From Chlorokybus atmophyticus (taxonomy: Eukaryota > Streptophyta > Chlorokybophyceae > Chlorokybales > Chlorokybaceae): a stretch of 64,000 nt of DNA. The position numbers were made by a program, and so were the translations under genes. The DNA is taken from the NCBI GenBank assembly GCA_009103225.1, contig RHPI01003728.1, forward strand, positions 183,174 to 247,173, read 5' to 3'. Shown piece after piece: positions 1 to 12,299 of the stretch; the stretch's first letter is position 1; each line of letters begins with the position of its first letter. The notes below the pieces were generated by a model, which ran no database searches, was not told where the DNA came from, and was given only the letters and a program-made list of their open reading frames with translations.

Positions 1-178
1 CCTGCGAAGCTGTTATCTTCTGTGCTCGTTGTTGCCGCTGGCCTGTCTCTTGATGCTTGTTGTGCCAGTCTTTTAAGCTGCATGCACACAGCGCCGATAC
101 ACCAATCTAAACTGGACGTCGAACAACCTCCTTTTCAAGTCCGTGTCACACTAAAGGGTACCAATAGCTCACCCATCA

Positions 179-2663
179 TCAGACCGGTTCGCGCGGCATC
201 ATGCCACAACATGAAGCCGCACCACACAGGCAGGGGTTTGTGGGTTGAAGGTTGTCCCCAGCACATGATGTAATATCCCCGTAGCTCATGGTGAACTCCT
301 CCCCGCTGCGCACCCGCCTGCTGGCAACCAGCGCCACCGCCGGCACGGGCCAACCCCCGCACTCACGCACCAGCACCGCGGTCAGGTTGGGATCGCACGA
401 GTGGTTGATGAAGCGCGCCACGTTGCCGTACCTGCGGTGGACACATTCAGCGTGCGAGGATATCTGCACCAACGAAGCTGCATGATACGGAAACTGTGCG
501 TGCGCACACGCACACGTGTGCGTGCACACACGCACACGTGAGCGTGCCTACTTGTGCGTGTGCGTGTGCGTGTGCGTGTGCGTGTGCGTGCGTGTGTTTG
601 TGGGCATGCATGCGTGGTCATGGCGTGCAAGCATGTACATGTGTACATACCATGAATGGCATATGCATCGTGGCTGACATGTGCAAGGGTATGAATACAC
701 GTGTACGCATACACAGGCACACAACACAAGGACGAGGAGGTACTGACTGACATCTATCTCAACTGCACTGTAACTTGAACTGTTACCGTGTTGGATCTAT
801 GTTGATTCTTAGGCTGGCACCCCTGGAAGGCAACACCTCCCGCACCACCAACACGTACAGCATCCCTCTCGTGTCGTACTCCACTTGCCGACGCCGCTGC
901 TCCGGTGTTGTCAACAGCTCACCTGGCAGCAACACCCTGCCAACTGAGTCAAACAACACGATGCAATGCGCTAGGTCACCTCAGCATTTATACATACTCA
1001 TGTGTCAGTGTTCACAAATGCATGTGTGAACATCAACATACATACACATGCACATACACACGCAGATGCTGTTTGCAATCGTGTGCACATACACGTGAGC
1101 ACACGTGCACACCAGAGTGCTAATGATATGCGCCTGCAGCCACTAATCCAACCGACCTCTCACCGGCGTACTCGCACACAAACTGTCCCGCCTCCACCTC
1201 CTGCGCCGCATACAGGCCCCACCCTCTACTTTCATTGGCAGTCATGCGCACGCAGCACGCAACCGACAGGCCCCTCTGCGTGACGCGGTTGCGGCAGGAC
1301 TCGAGCGAGTTGAGACAACAACAGGCCGGCCCGCACTCCCGCAGCGATGGGAGAGAGCGCACGAGGGAGGAGGGGAAGAGGAGGCCGCATGGAGTGTAGT
1401 GTGGAACGCCGGAGGGAAAGCTTAGACACTCGCATGAGGAAGGTACGCAACCGTCCTGCATGAATGGGTCCACATTCACTGCACTTGCAATGCCTGACTA
1501 TTGTCGCGCTGCTGTTGATTCTGATATCATCTGCAGAACGCATATGATGCTATGTGTCCTTGTGATGTGCATCTTCAACCAACTGACGCTAGCCTAAGCT
1601 TGGGAGGCTATGCTTGGCGCAGCAGCAATCTTAGCAATAAAACTGACTTTGACGACAATGACGACAACGACGACGACGACAACAACAACAGCAACCATTC
1701 GTCACCTGGCATTGGCAACCATCGCCCGCTACAGTGCTATCCTTCTTTGGCAGCTCTTTGCCGCCAGCGAGCACGCAGCGTGTAACATAAGCTCCCCACA
1801 TCGGAGGATACCGCTCCGCGCTTTCATCATTGACGCAGCTGCATGAACTCAATTGGTTTCAGGAATGAGTGCAACGGGCGTGGGGGCCACTTATCAGACC
1901 ATGTTCAAGTCCATATGGTGCAAACGCTAGCACTTACCGCACGGGTATTGCCTCCAAGCCTGATGTGATGTCAGCAGCGCGCTCATCATGCAACGCACGC
2001 GCTGCATTGGCGAAGAGCCTGCTTTATATGTCTGTATGAGTGCATGTGAGCTCGTGTGCAATGCATACACATGGATATCTGCATGCGCGCATGCTAGCAT
2101 GTCTGTTCGTGCATATGTGCGTGTGTGGATGAGTACATCTCATGCCTTGTGGAGGCAAACCATGTGACTGCTAGCCAACAAGTTGGGGTTTGGTACACCA
2201 CTACTACACTGCGGCAGTGTGAAGCACACAACCTGTTCATGCATAACTACAGACAGTGCAATGACAGGCACCGCACTGGTGCCTTCTTACTTCCATGCCC
2301 TCAAGTCTGATATCTTCAAAAGCTGCGCCCATACATGACTGCCACCACGTTTGGTTGAACTCACAGACCGATGCTCGCATGCAGAAGCACTTAGGACAAT
2401 CTCACACAACTACAATGAAGACGGCGTGACACAGCAAGCAGCAGTTAATGTGCCCACTCATCACCATCGTCAACATTGCCGTAGTCACCTTACCTGCACG
2501 TCAACGCCGCCTGCGCGAGATCCTGGCGCTGGTCCAGCTGCGTCAGCACCCGCCGCCAAAGCTCCAGGGGAAGCAGCACGCTGGCTTCCTCCCCTCTTCC
2601 TACTGCTCCTCCTCCTCCACCTTGTCCTCCTCCGCTGCCGCCCATTACTTTCTGCGCCTTCAT
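179..2663 (-). CDS. F-box / pre-SET / SET / post-SET protein, predicted histone H3K9 methyltransferase
   Basis: Six exons join in phase: 2663-2494, 2018-1938, 1838-1706, 1455-1164, 922-787, 431-179 (354 aa). Residues about 30-72 form an F-box (LPLELWRRVLTQLD, then ALTC and R-LFANAAR across the first intron). A pre-SET domain follows from about residue 70 (DITSGLEAIPVRCVND, then cysteine clusters GCQC, SCEC, ECGPACCC and CRNRVTQRG). The SET domain has GWGLYA, CEYAGE, RFINHSCDPN (N280-C283) and a GEEF..SYG end. The post-SET is C-x-C-x4-C (C338, C340, C345). Motif order is that of SUV39/SUVH enzymes, which transfer methyl from SAM to H3 lysine 9. The F-box predicts SKP1 binding. The start at 2663 is the first in-frame ATG; the frame stays open upstream to 2888 only from a GTG, so a further 5' exon is possible. 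No chromodomain or SRA is visible. The SET call is firm; the fusion rests on phase-matched splicing. Confidence 0.8.
494..600. repeat. Intronic alternating purine-pyrimidine tract
   Basis: Runs of gtgcgt/cacacg lie inside the last intron (432-786) of the F-box-SET gene. Such alternating tracts can adopt Z-DNA. It is a simple repeat with no coding signal. Confidence 0.8.
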
Positions 2664-3014
2664 TACCCCACCAACACTCTCACCCCGGCGGTAGTGACGA
2701 CGACGACGGAGGAGGAGGAGTTGTCGCTGGGAGGCAGCTACCAGGCGGAGTGGCTTACTGACTTGCAGCTTCCTGCTGTTCAAAGGGTTATGTTGTTGCT
2801 GGGGCGGGGGTTGCTCGGTGCATAGCAGTGACGAGGAGGAGCTGGAGCTAGAGGTTGAGCTGGTGGTTAAGCCTGAGGAGGACAGCACTCATAGCCGCTG
2901 CTACAGTACAAGTGCCTAGGCGTTTGCTGCTGGCCCCAACGCAAGCTTTATAGAGGCGTCGTGAAAAGGCCGACAAAGGGGCGAAACAGCGAGCTGGATA
3001 TTTCATCAGAGCTG

Positions 3015-3861
3015 ATGAACAGGCTGGCTGTCTTCGCTGTGTTCTGCGCCATTGCTAGCTTCCCCGGGGTAAGCAGCTACGCAACAACACAATAAACTAC
3101 CAAGAGAAATGTACATACTCCGAGTACTAAGCACCAGCAGCAATGCACAGTCCAGAAGTTGTTTTCGCTGTTCGTGTTGCCTTCTTGTGTGCCCAACTCT
3201 GACGTAGTGCTCCCAGCTTGCTGTATGCAGGTGTTGCATAATACTGCTGAACGCCATGTGACCAGCCTGCTGCTGTGTCTCAGCTGTGTCAGCATTTGGC
3301 ATGCCCAGGGCAACTGTAGTAGTACACGCGCATGTAGGCCAGCAGACAGCGCGCGCATATCTGCCTGGCTGCTGGCCATACACGCGCATAGGGCCTATGT
3401 GCGTGTACCACTGCGAGGAGATATAAAAGCATGCAACTCTCAACAATTACTACACAAGTAGCTAAAGCCAGTAGGTATAACTGCAGACACAGTGTACACT
3501 TGAGGCCGTATGCAGCACGCACATACAGGCCATGAAGGCAAACACAAGACAAGATTATGTGACAAAGTCGGTCCCACCACACACTTGCAGGGTGTTTGTG
3601 GGACTGTCCTCTTTACACACAAACAGGATGACTGGATTGAATTAATGTTGTTGTTGTTTCTTCATGATCTGCAAGGACAACACCTGCAACGATGATTGTG
3701 TTGGCCAACAGGTGCTGTATTTCTTCGAGGTGGTACCGGCGCAAGTGTGCATAGGGTTGGTGATGGCGCTGACTCTTGCTGCTCGCATCTTCATACCCAT
3801 GGCTATCTCAGACAGCGAGCACAAGGCCGACAGCAAGGCAGTCACCAAGAAGCAGCAGTGA
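3015..3861 (+). CDS. Possible small secretory or membrane protein (79 aa)
   Basis: Two candidate exons join in phase 0: 3015-3068 (ATG through FPG, donor GTAAGC) and 3676-3861 (acceptor TGCAAG, stop TGA). The product would have a hydrophobic N-terminus (LAVFAVFCAIAS) like a signal peptide, a short segment with two cysteines (NTCNDDC), one membrane span (VCIGLVMALTLAARIFI) and a Lys-rich polar tail ending KKQQ. I do not recognise the family. The model rests only on ORF, splice signals and hydrophobicity. The 607-bp intron and short length make it uncertain; the first exon could belong to something else. Confidence 0.4.
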
Positions 3862-4032
3862 AAAATAACGAGCTAAGTCTAGTCAAAGTGGTGTCAAAGT
3901 AGAGTGAATGCATCTATGGAACTTGGTAAGCACTCCACACTACATTCGTATAGCTCTACCTTGGCCCCCGCCTAATCTATTTGCTTGCTTGCATGTGTGG
4001 ATGCTTGTGCCATGTGTTTGCACGCCTTTTGT

Positions 4033-4138
4033 TCTCAGAGTGTGCTTGTGCTGTAAGTGATACGTGCACAAAAGGCAGTGTGGGGTCTCAGAGTGTGCTT
4101 GTGCTATAAGTGATACGTACACAAAAGGCAATGTGGGG
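4033..4138. repeat. 53-bp direct tandem duplication
   Basis: Two adjacent copies (4033-4085 and 4086-4138) start tctcagagtgtgcttgtgct and differ at only a few positions. They lie in the otherwise featureless 3862-4598 interval, downstream of the NTF2-like gene. No ORF of note crosses them. Confidence 0.85.
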
Positions 4139-4598
4139 TGGGGCGCATGCATAGTACATGTACATGGGTGCATATAGCGCACTATGGAACTTGTCACAAG
4201 GCGTGCTCATGCTGACTGCAATGCATTTCGGGCATAACTTTGTGTTTGCATTTTCCCCATGTGCTGTGCAAAGGAAAGGAAATGGTGACGACAACTGGCA
4301 GTGCTGTCAGGCGCTGCATTCTGGTGTATTGTCAACTTACTGCGGTATTGTTGCCAAGCTCAACTGCAGCTTACCATGCACAACCTGAAAACAGAGCAAG
4401 ATATCGCCCAAACAGGCCCAGCATGGCATCGACATTGTGTGGTGAAGGCGTTTTGATTGAGTAATTGATTGATTGATCTGCTGGAAAGCTTGCGCAGTTT
4501 ACACAAGTCTTGGGATGGTGTTTCTACTGTTACAACTCTAGTATATGTTACAAAAAGGCAGCACTTTACAGGCTGCACAAACATGGCAGGGCGGTGTT

Positions 4599-6250
4599 TC
4601 ACCAGATGTAGTCAGACACATTCGCTTGGGAGAAGATCAACCAGGAACCATTCACTTTCCTCCAAAAGCAGAGGTACCTGATGTCCGCAACAGAGTCTCG
4701 CAATGATAATCTATGTGACAGCATGCCATGTGCGAGCAGCCCGGAAACGCGTAAGCAACAAGCAACAATATAATGTGCAAATCAGTGCTCACCTTCCGAG
4801 ATCAACCGTGTTGCCCTGTTCGCTGACAGTCTGGTATGAGCCACGCTCTAAGGCGGCGGTGGCGTTCTCAAGAGGTATCAACTGCATGATGCCACGAAAG
4901 TCAACAGCAGCGTTCTTGAAATGTGATTGTAACTGTGTAATTTATGTCAAGTGATTTTATGCATGCAACAAGCAGTTCCCACCTCATCAATGCTGACTTG
5001 GGAGTTCACGGCACCGCTGTGCCTGGCATACTCTGTGCTGAACTTGATTAGATCTGAAACAACAGACAAAGCTTGGTAAAAGGTTGAACTTAGGGCACCC
5101 TTGCTGATGGGCAGGCACCCCTTGCAAACAACTGAAGCAAACATCCACAAACAGCACACCTTCCCGCCCTGCGATGACATCTCGCCCACTAACCAGCAAG
5201 CGGCAGTCCTGTTGAGCATAATAGCCAAGATTGGCGAATGGCGGCAACAACTACATAATGCGCAATTGCAGTGTAGTTGTTGCAATGCCGTGTCTGAGCA
5301 AGAAACAGGTCCGATGAAAATAAACTAAGCAAAGTGACATGTATGCTTCTCTCGACTGCTGGACATGGTAGCCATACCTCAGTGAAGTACGACGCAAACT
5401 CGGTCCACCTCTGCTTTGAGAGTGCGGTGCACAAGGCATCATTGACATTCTGTATCTCCTCGTACAGCTTGGCCGCGTCAGTTCCTTGCAGCTGGTGCAT
5501 TGAACACAAGGCTGATCACAAACAGGCCAACAGAATGCAGCAATCCTTCATGCATGCACATAATACGCGCTAAGCTGAAGGACTGACCAGTTTGGCTGAA
5601 GCTGAGAGCCAGCACCACAAGTGCAGCGCCGCCACCAGCAACAACAACGTCAGCTGACAGCTCACAAAGGGTTTTACAGCTGGCGTGAGCAACTGTGAGG
5701 AACAATAAATCAACCAGAAAACTCACCGACAGCACCGCCGACGCCTGCGGCGACCAGCAGCGCACGCCTGCTATGGTCTGAGTTGTCTGTGGAGGACGCC
5801 ATGGCAACCTGTTCTTCATAGTAGCTGCATAGAAGCATTGCATGCAAAGCCCGTCACCAAAGTGACAGATTAGACATGCAAAAAAATCCGCCCAACCCAG
5901 ATAGACAGCAAATATGGGGCCCTTGGCAGAAGGGTTGTCAAACGACAGCTCCCATTGCTGCTTACCCGTCGGTAGCAGCTGCAGTGGATGCACACATGCG
6001 AACGGCTTGCCGGCCTGGCCATGCAATCAGTTGAGCAGTCGAGCCACCAGACTCAATAACACAAGGCAGTAAGCGACCAGCTTGCAAGCAACATACCTGC
6101 ATGGCGCAAAGCAGCTGGCAAGCTGCGGGGGACGAGAGGCGCAGCTGGGCGCTGTTTCAGACCATCAGACTGCAACGAACGGCCCTTCTTGAATCTGATA
6201 GCAGGCAGAGCTGCGCATGACGACAACGACGAAGCCACCACCGCCGCCAT
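4599..6250 (-). CDS. Plastid-targeted NTF2-like / SnoaL-like (DUF4440-type) protein
   Basis: Seven exons: 6250-6097, 5813-5727, 5653-5588, 5484-5378, 5120-4983, 4914-4793, 4677-4599 (250 aa). The ATG at 6250 opens a Ser/Ala/Arg-rich transit peptide (MAAVVASSLSSCAALP). A twin arginine before a hydrophobic stretch follows (SRRALLVAAGVGGA, R67-R68), suggesting thylakoid or inner-envelope routing. From about residue 105 the fold is NTF2-like: LYEEIQNVNDALCTALSKQ helix, WTEFASYFTE, a GSYQTVSE strand, then RYLCFWRKVNGSWLIF, the usual closing strands of SnoaL/DUF4440 proteins. These are small dimeric cone folds used as enzymes or binding domains; no catalytic residue can be assigned. Exon 5 has two possible acceptors: 5120 keeps phase, while the better-looking one at 5053 would put a stop in frame, so that border is uncertain. 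A GTG-led extension to 6310 was not used as the start. Confidence 0.75.
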
Positions 6251-7011
6251 CGTACCGCTAACCTTTGCCCTCAACAACCTCGCCGCCCCGTAACGCAGAA
6301 CGTAACTCACCTAGCAGGTTACAGTATGCGATACGTGTTCTGATACGCATACCGTACCAGAGCGTCTTTAAGTTACCAATGGTCAATATCAACTCCAAGC
6401 TGCGACAATCGGCGGCCAGCATTTGATATCTGTGGCGCCATGCGCCTCTTGAGTTTCAGCAGCGAAATGCCCGTCCGCGTATAGCGGCGCTACGTAGTGC
6501 GGAATGTGCAACGCGCGCGCGCGTCTCTGCCAAGCAAGAAAGTGTGAGCGACAACCGCTTGCTCAGAACAAACGCTTCTTCAGCTGAGCGTGTGCAACGT
6601 TTGGTTGTTGTGGCAGCGTTTTCTGCTTGGTGAGACGGCGCCGCGCGCTGCGAGCTAGCCGGGGTGTCCCGCGGTGGGGCATCGCAGCCAACGTGATTTT
6701 CCGATCGCTGCTGCGAGTGACTCATCCGTTTTCTGGTGTGTGTTTGGCGGTTTCTCGAAACGTGGTCGCGATATCCGCTTGCTGAGTGTGATATAGCGCT
6801 CATCTGCCCACGTCGATATACTGCTCAGCGTTGCGCTCGCCTGTGGCGGGAGCGTGTTCGAGGCATTGGCGGGCGCGGCGGCGGCGGCGGCGGCGGCAGG
6901 CGCGGAGGGGAGGTTATTGTAGGCGTGGGAGCGTAGCATCAAGTCACTTAGGAGGTATTTTCCACCGCCGCCGCCGTTGCAGTGGGGAATAGAATAGAGT
7001 CGCCTGGCGCA
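6251..7011. promoter_or_regulatory. Divergent promoter region with GC-rich triplet runs
   Basis: This interval separates the NTF2-like gene (minus) from the acidic repeat gene (plus). It holds a (GGC)n run near 6875-6900 and (CCG)n near 6963-6976, typical of 5' UTR or CpG-rich start regions. No TATA element is obvious. The promoter role is inferred from gene arrangement only. Confidence 0.45.
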
Positions 7012-7890
7012 ATGGCTTCGCGTGCAGAAAGGGCCGCCAAGAGGGCTAAGGTTGCTGAGGTACGTTTTGCTCTCCCCCCGCCGCTGGGCTTAGACCGTGC
7101 CGTGTTGTTGTTATTTGTGGCAATGTCTACGGGCTTCTGCAGCCATTGTTATGGGCTGCATGCCGTGAGGCACCCTGCCGCACATGGCTAAAATCTGTTT
7201 GCCGCGTCCATTTGCATTACGTACCAAAGCGTTACCTCTGAGCTCTCAAGTCCCGCAAAAACTACTGCATTGTCGTTGTGGCATTGCTTGAGTGTATGTA
7301 TGAGCATGCACTGAGGATGCTGGCAGGGGCAGGACGGTATCCCAATTTCGCCGTCGCCCAAGAAGACGAAGAGGACGCCTTCAAAAGTTGAGGCGGCCGC
7401 CGAGGCTCCTGCAGCTGACGGTGCAGAGGTGGAAGTCAACGTGATTTCTGGGAAGGAGGAGACCACCAAGAAGGACGTGGAGATGATTCAGGCTGACAAT
7501 GGCGACAAGCCTGCCGCCATTGCGGAAGAACAAGCAGCCAAGTCTGTAGATGTAAAGCCCTCAGAAGAAGAAAACAAGCCTGCAGAGGAGGACAAGCCTG
7601 CTGCCGTTGATGCTGCTGAGGAAGTGAAGCCCTCAGAAGAAAGTAAGCCCGCGGAAGAAAGCAAGCCTGCTGCGGCAGAAGCTGCGCCTGCCGAGCCAAA
7701 GGAGACAGCAGCTGAGGAGCCTGCTGCTGTTGCTGCTGCTGAAGAGAAGCCTGCCGCTGAGGCTGCTGCCCAGGAAGAGAAGCCTGCTGAGTCTGTCGCT
7801 GCTAGCGAGGAGAAGCCTGCAGAGGCGAAGTCTGCGGAGGAGAAGCCTGTAGAGGAGAAGCTTGCAGAGGCTGTCGCTCAGGACAGCTAG
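7012..7890 (+). CDS. Acidic Ala/Glu/Lys/Pro repeat protein
   Basis: Two exons, 7012-7059 and 7327-7890, join in phase 0 (donor GTACGT, acceptor GGCAG) to give 203 aa. The N-terminus is basic (MASRAERAAKRAKVAE, then SPSPKKTKRTPSK), resembling a nuclear localisation or DNA-contact segment. From about residue 75 the protein is low complexity, built on repeats such as EEKPAE, EESKPAE and EEKPVEE, and ends AVAQDS. No globular domain is visible, so it is probably disordered. Similar composition occurs in linker-histone tails, cytoskeletal side arms and chaperone-like acidic proteins, so no function is assigned. The frame and splice sites are clear. Confidence 0.75.
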
Positions 7891-10800
7891 GTAGGTACAT
7901 AGATAGAGTTAATCAGCTGCTTTGCCATATCTCAGTATATAAGAACTGTCATCCTTTTCGCGCTTTGATTCTGGTCAAAGCAGGAGGTTTTTGTGCAGGA
8001 TTGGTTCACCTCACCATACCCGTAGGTGGTGATAGGTGCACTGCAAAGTGACATGATGAGTTTATAAACCTCTTTATGCGCTAGCCATTCATTCACTGTC
8101 ACTGAACTTGCTGCCAGGTGAGTGCAATGTCACAATTGGTAAAATAAGTGATGCACCCAAGAGTCTCTCGAGTACGCGGTCGTCTGGTTCAATTTGCTTG
8201 TTCAAAAAAGTTTGTAAGCGTTGCCTACATTCCAACACGTTGTAGCAGGCAACCAATGATTATCAGCTGTCAACCATGCTAGATTGTGATGAAGACATGA
8301 ATGAGAACTAGACAAGACCCACTCAAAGTGCGATGCAACTTGTGCTATACTGGTGGCGCAATGAATGAGATAATCAGAAACGGCCAACGCTCACAATCAC
8401 ACATCAATTGCCGTAACGGATGTAACACAACTCTCATAAGAATTGTGTTGTGGAAGCAAGCTCAAGGGCAAACACACGTGCACCACACATGGGTAGTGGT
8501 ACAGTGAGTAAGTAGAGAGTTGTGCCCAGTGGTGGCTGTTGGCATGTGGCGCATGCTGAACGTGTGTAGCGCATCTATATATTGCATGTGCGCAATACCG
8601 GTATCCATTTTTATACACGGTCAGAAGGCAAGGTAAGGTGGATCATGTGGGGGCCCAAATAGAGCTTGATGACGGACAACCATTTAGACAACCATTTAGA
8701 CGAAAGGCTTTGGAATACTGACCCTCAGGCCACGGCATGCATTAGCAAGCAGAGTAGCATCGCAGCAAGGGACAACCTGCAGAGCGCAAGGAGAAGGCAA
8801 AGGAAGAGGTTACATTCGGTGGTCCAACATGAGCGGCAGCACGCACAACGATGTTGACATTGACGATCACATTTGCTTGAAGCAAGCTGAGCCCTCACAC
8901 GCTTTAATACAATTGCTACAAGCTCACATGCATATAATGTCATAACTTGTGACACACCATTACCGAATCATGTCGTGCTACGCATGACGTAGGACATCAA
9001 TCAGAATTGATGTAAAGTGGTTGTTATCAAGATATTGATATGCTAGCTTAACGAAACTAGTGTAATGTTAAAAGGTGTAACTTGTTATAAAAACTTACAT
9101 TTGCATATGTGAAATGGAGATAACTCTTATATGATGCTATGCACTATGCACCCTATGCACTGCATTCATTCACACACATGATGCCATCAAACGTATACAG
9201 AAAGCACGTTAGGGTTGGACCGGCAAACACGCAGTCATGCACAACAATATTAACTTCACTAGTAACACGCAAAAGGCTCCCAAACTTCCTAACGTGGGAA
9301 ACGACACCCAATTTTGCACAACACCAGCTTGCACACCCGCACTCACCAGGCAGATACCGTCACAGCCAGCCATACTACGTATAGGCTATGCAAATTCTAA
9401 TCACCTTAATGATCATCACTTATCACCTCTATGTGCAAGCAAGCATGAGCTTGATTGCATGTCGAGGTAACCATTGAGCGAACAAATTTGACATTATATT
9501 TTGTGCTTTATGATGTGGATATTCGATTAATTGATCTCACATGCATATATATTATAACAGCTAACTTATGTCATCACGTGCTATAGCGTATATGTAACTT
9601 TATTTAAATATTTAAAGATAATATGAATCATGAAACGAACAAGCATAATAGCATGAATGTTACAACTTTCAATGGTACGTGCCGATATGTCGATTTTTCT
9701 CGTTATGAAACCTTTGACATGGGTGGGTTGCTTTTTGCGTTTTTTTGCACTGTTGTCACAGTCAGGATATTCAAGGTATATAAGGACACGTAATTGTACA
9801 TGCAGCGATGGCCCATGCTAGCTGTGTACATGTGGCGCAACTCTTGAATATTTTATGTGCTACATCAAGCACACGCACCGAATATGAAGTAATCTTGCTT
9901 GTACATAAAACCATAAAGACCATCATATAATAATCATTTCCAACTTAGCATATGTTGATCAAGTGATATGTTACTAGTCTGATCAACGTGATATGCACTG
10001 GATAGAAAAATTGTCAAATATACATGTGTATAAAACTTACGACCAAGTGAGACGTGATTCCACCAACGATTTGGTCACATTTTGCTTGGTCGTAAATGGT
10101 AACAATTGTGCCGCATATTTTGATACAAGGCGCTGTCATTTCTTGACAATTATTGTTGAATTTTATGTTTCTGTTTACCCCCCCCCTCCCCCCCCCCAAA
10201 ATGAGCAATGCATAAACTGTGGTTGGCAATGGTTGAAATCGTAAAGTTGTACGCTTAATGTATGGTAACAATATTGCTCAGTAGCCGGCGGCGGCTGTCG
10301 TGGCTTGCCAACGGTGTAATAAAAGCAGCTCACATGCAACAAATATTTAACCATGACGCTCAATTGTTGCCATCACTGCATGCATAACGTAAAAGAGAGG
10401 GTCCCCCAGTAGTAGACACACACAAGCAAGCACACACATCATATCATCATGCACAACAAGCAATTTATAATGCAACACAAACCCTAGGGCTATGGGGGCT
10501 GGCTAGCTAAGTGCACGCCAAACAATTGGGAGGGTTGCTGATAGCAGCAGGCGCATCAGTTGTACCTGCAGAGTATGGCGTAGAAACAACAGGAGAGGGA
10601 GAGGAAAAGGGTTAGGCCCTGACTCGAACTGACCAGAACCACGATCATACGACTAGCCCCCTCACCACCAATTGCTTGCCGTTGTGATACAGCCATGCAA
10701 CTCACAACTCGGCTGCAGGCCATTTTAGTAGCCGTTAGACATACAAGTAGGGCAAGCAGGGCACAATTCATGCAATATCAGCGGGCATGAAATGCTCCCC

Positions 10801-12299
10801 ACCGTTGTGTGCATACATACTTACCTCCCTTATTCACTTACCAGTGTCATCCAACCTGCGGTGTTGCTGTAGCTGATGCAATTGCCTGAAATAAGTGCCT
10901 ACAAGTGCCATCAAACACAAATCCTGGCCTCGACCACAGCACAGCACGTAATGAGACAGAAATGTTCTCATGTCGTAGCTCATAGCCTGCATGTTGTGAG
11001 GAGCCTTGTGATTTCTTCTATTTCTTCTGGAAGTGAGCACGACATGTGACAATCCTCAGGAACCAAAAGCTCTGCAACACCACCACATTTTTGCTTGATA
11101 GCCCGTGCAACGTTTGTAGCTGGATGTGGTGCTCTCATGGTGTCCGTCCGACGGACACGCAATGGGGACCCCCGGCAAATGCTGGCTCTCTCCCCTTACT
11201 GTACAAGCGCGTGATCACACCAATATAGCTGCAGTGCATCACTGCATGAAAACCAACAGTATTGGTGAACAGACTTTGCCATTGTGGCTCACGAGCATAG
11301 CTTGTACCCAATCACAAGCTACGCACATTGAGGGTATTGGGCAGGCAAACCGAACAACGTTAAGCAGGTAGCAAGCATTGATGCCACCTGCCAGCGCATG
11401 AGTGGCCGGGGCCCTCAGCAGAACTACACTTGTGATGGAACGAGCAAGATATCGACCAAGCCAGCTCCTCACCTACACAAGCGCCACATTAGGCAAGTTG
11501 CCTTGGGGCAACTTAATATGGCGTTCGCTTGGGTTTGATGGGTTGAGGTCAACTCCCTGCCAAGCATTTCACAAAATGCAACTTCAAGCTTGCAAGACCT
11601 TTTTCATTTTCAAAGTGACCAATCCGGTAGATAAACTCCCAGCGATGCACTAATACGCAGTCAATGTAGCCACGGCATATATGGGGTTCACGTTGGAGCC
11701 GGGGCCAACCTAGCTCATTTGTTAAGGTACATGTATCTTAAGCCAGGCAACATAGAGTATAGCATTGCAAAACAAAAGCGGCCACATGCGTTGTCATACA
11801 CACACACACTCAGCCAAGCAAGGACAAGCACAACCATGGCAAATACAACCATGGCAACATGAAGCTATTGACCAATGCCAACTGCATTTGTCTTGCCCTC
11901 GTGTCAAGGTGCGTGCATACTATAAGATATCCAGCGCTAACTATGTACATACTCCACAGCATCCATCCCTACCGCATGCCCAAGGGCAAGTGTCTCTGAA
12001 CCTTGCATTGCTGAAATGGCGAAGGCTTAGACACAGGTGCCATTGCGCTGCAAGCAGCATGATACATAATTACCATCCGCCTGCTACCCTTCGCAGTCCT
12101 GAGAAGCTGGCTCTAGCGGTAGTTCTGCAACAACATCACCAGAGTGGGACAGGGTTAGAGTGCGTTAACTGGTGAAGCAGTTGGTTGACGTAAACCACAC
12201 AAACAGCAACACAAGGACATACCGGCTGCTGGAGATATGCCATAGTATTTGGTTGGGCATACGCGCTGGGTGCCATCTGTCAGCCAAGCCAGTTCATTA
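7891..12299. other. Gene-poor interval, no confident gene
   Basis: No ORF here combines length, splice sites and family similarity. The stretch 8900-10400 is AT-rich. A poly-C run lies near 10181-10198, and a 12-bp unit caaccatttaga is doubled near 8681-8705. A minus-strand open stretch at 10980-11162 (AIKQKCGGVAELLVPEDCH) looks protein-like but has no clean exon borders. Parts could be UTR of neighbouring genes or worn mobile-element sequence. Confidence 0.5.

Noticed and set aside
2664-2888. N-terminal extension of the F-box-SET frame
   Set aside because: Begins at a GTG directly after a stop and is Ser/Gln/Arg low complexity; the first ATG is at 2663.
4033-4138. CRISPR-like or satellite array
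   Set aside because: Only two adjacent copies with no spacers; a simple tandem duplication in a eukaryotic genome.
10980-11162. Minus-strand exon of an unknown gene
   Set aside because: The peptide looks protein-like, but no acceptor/donor pair keeps phase with any neighbour, and NF-YB ends upstream of it.
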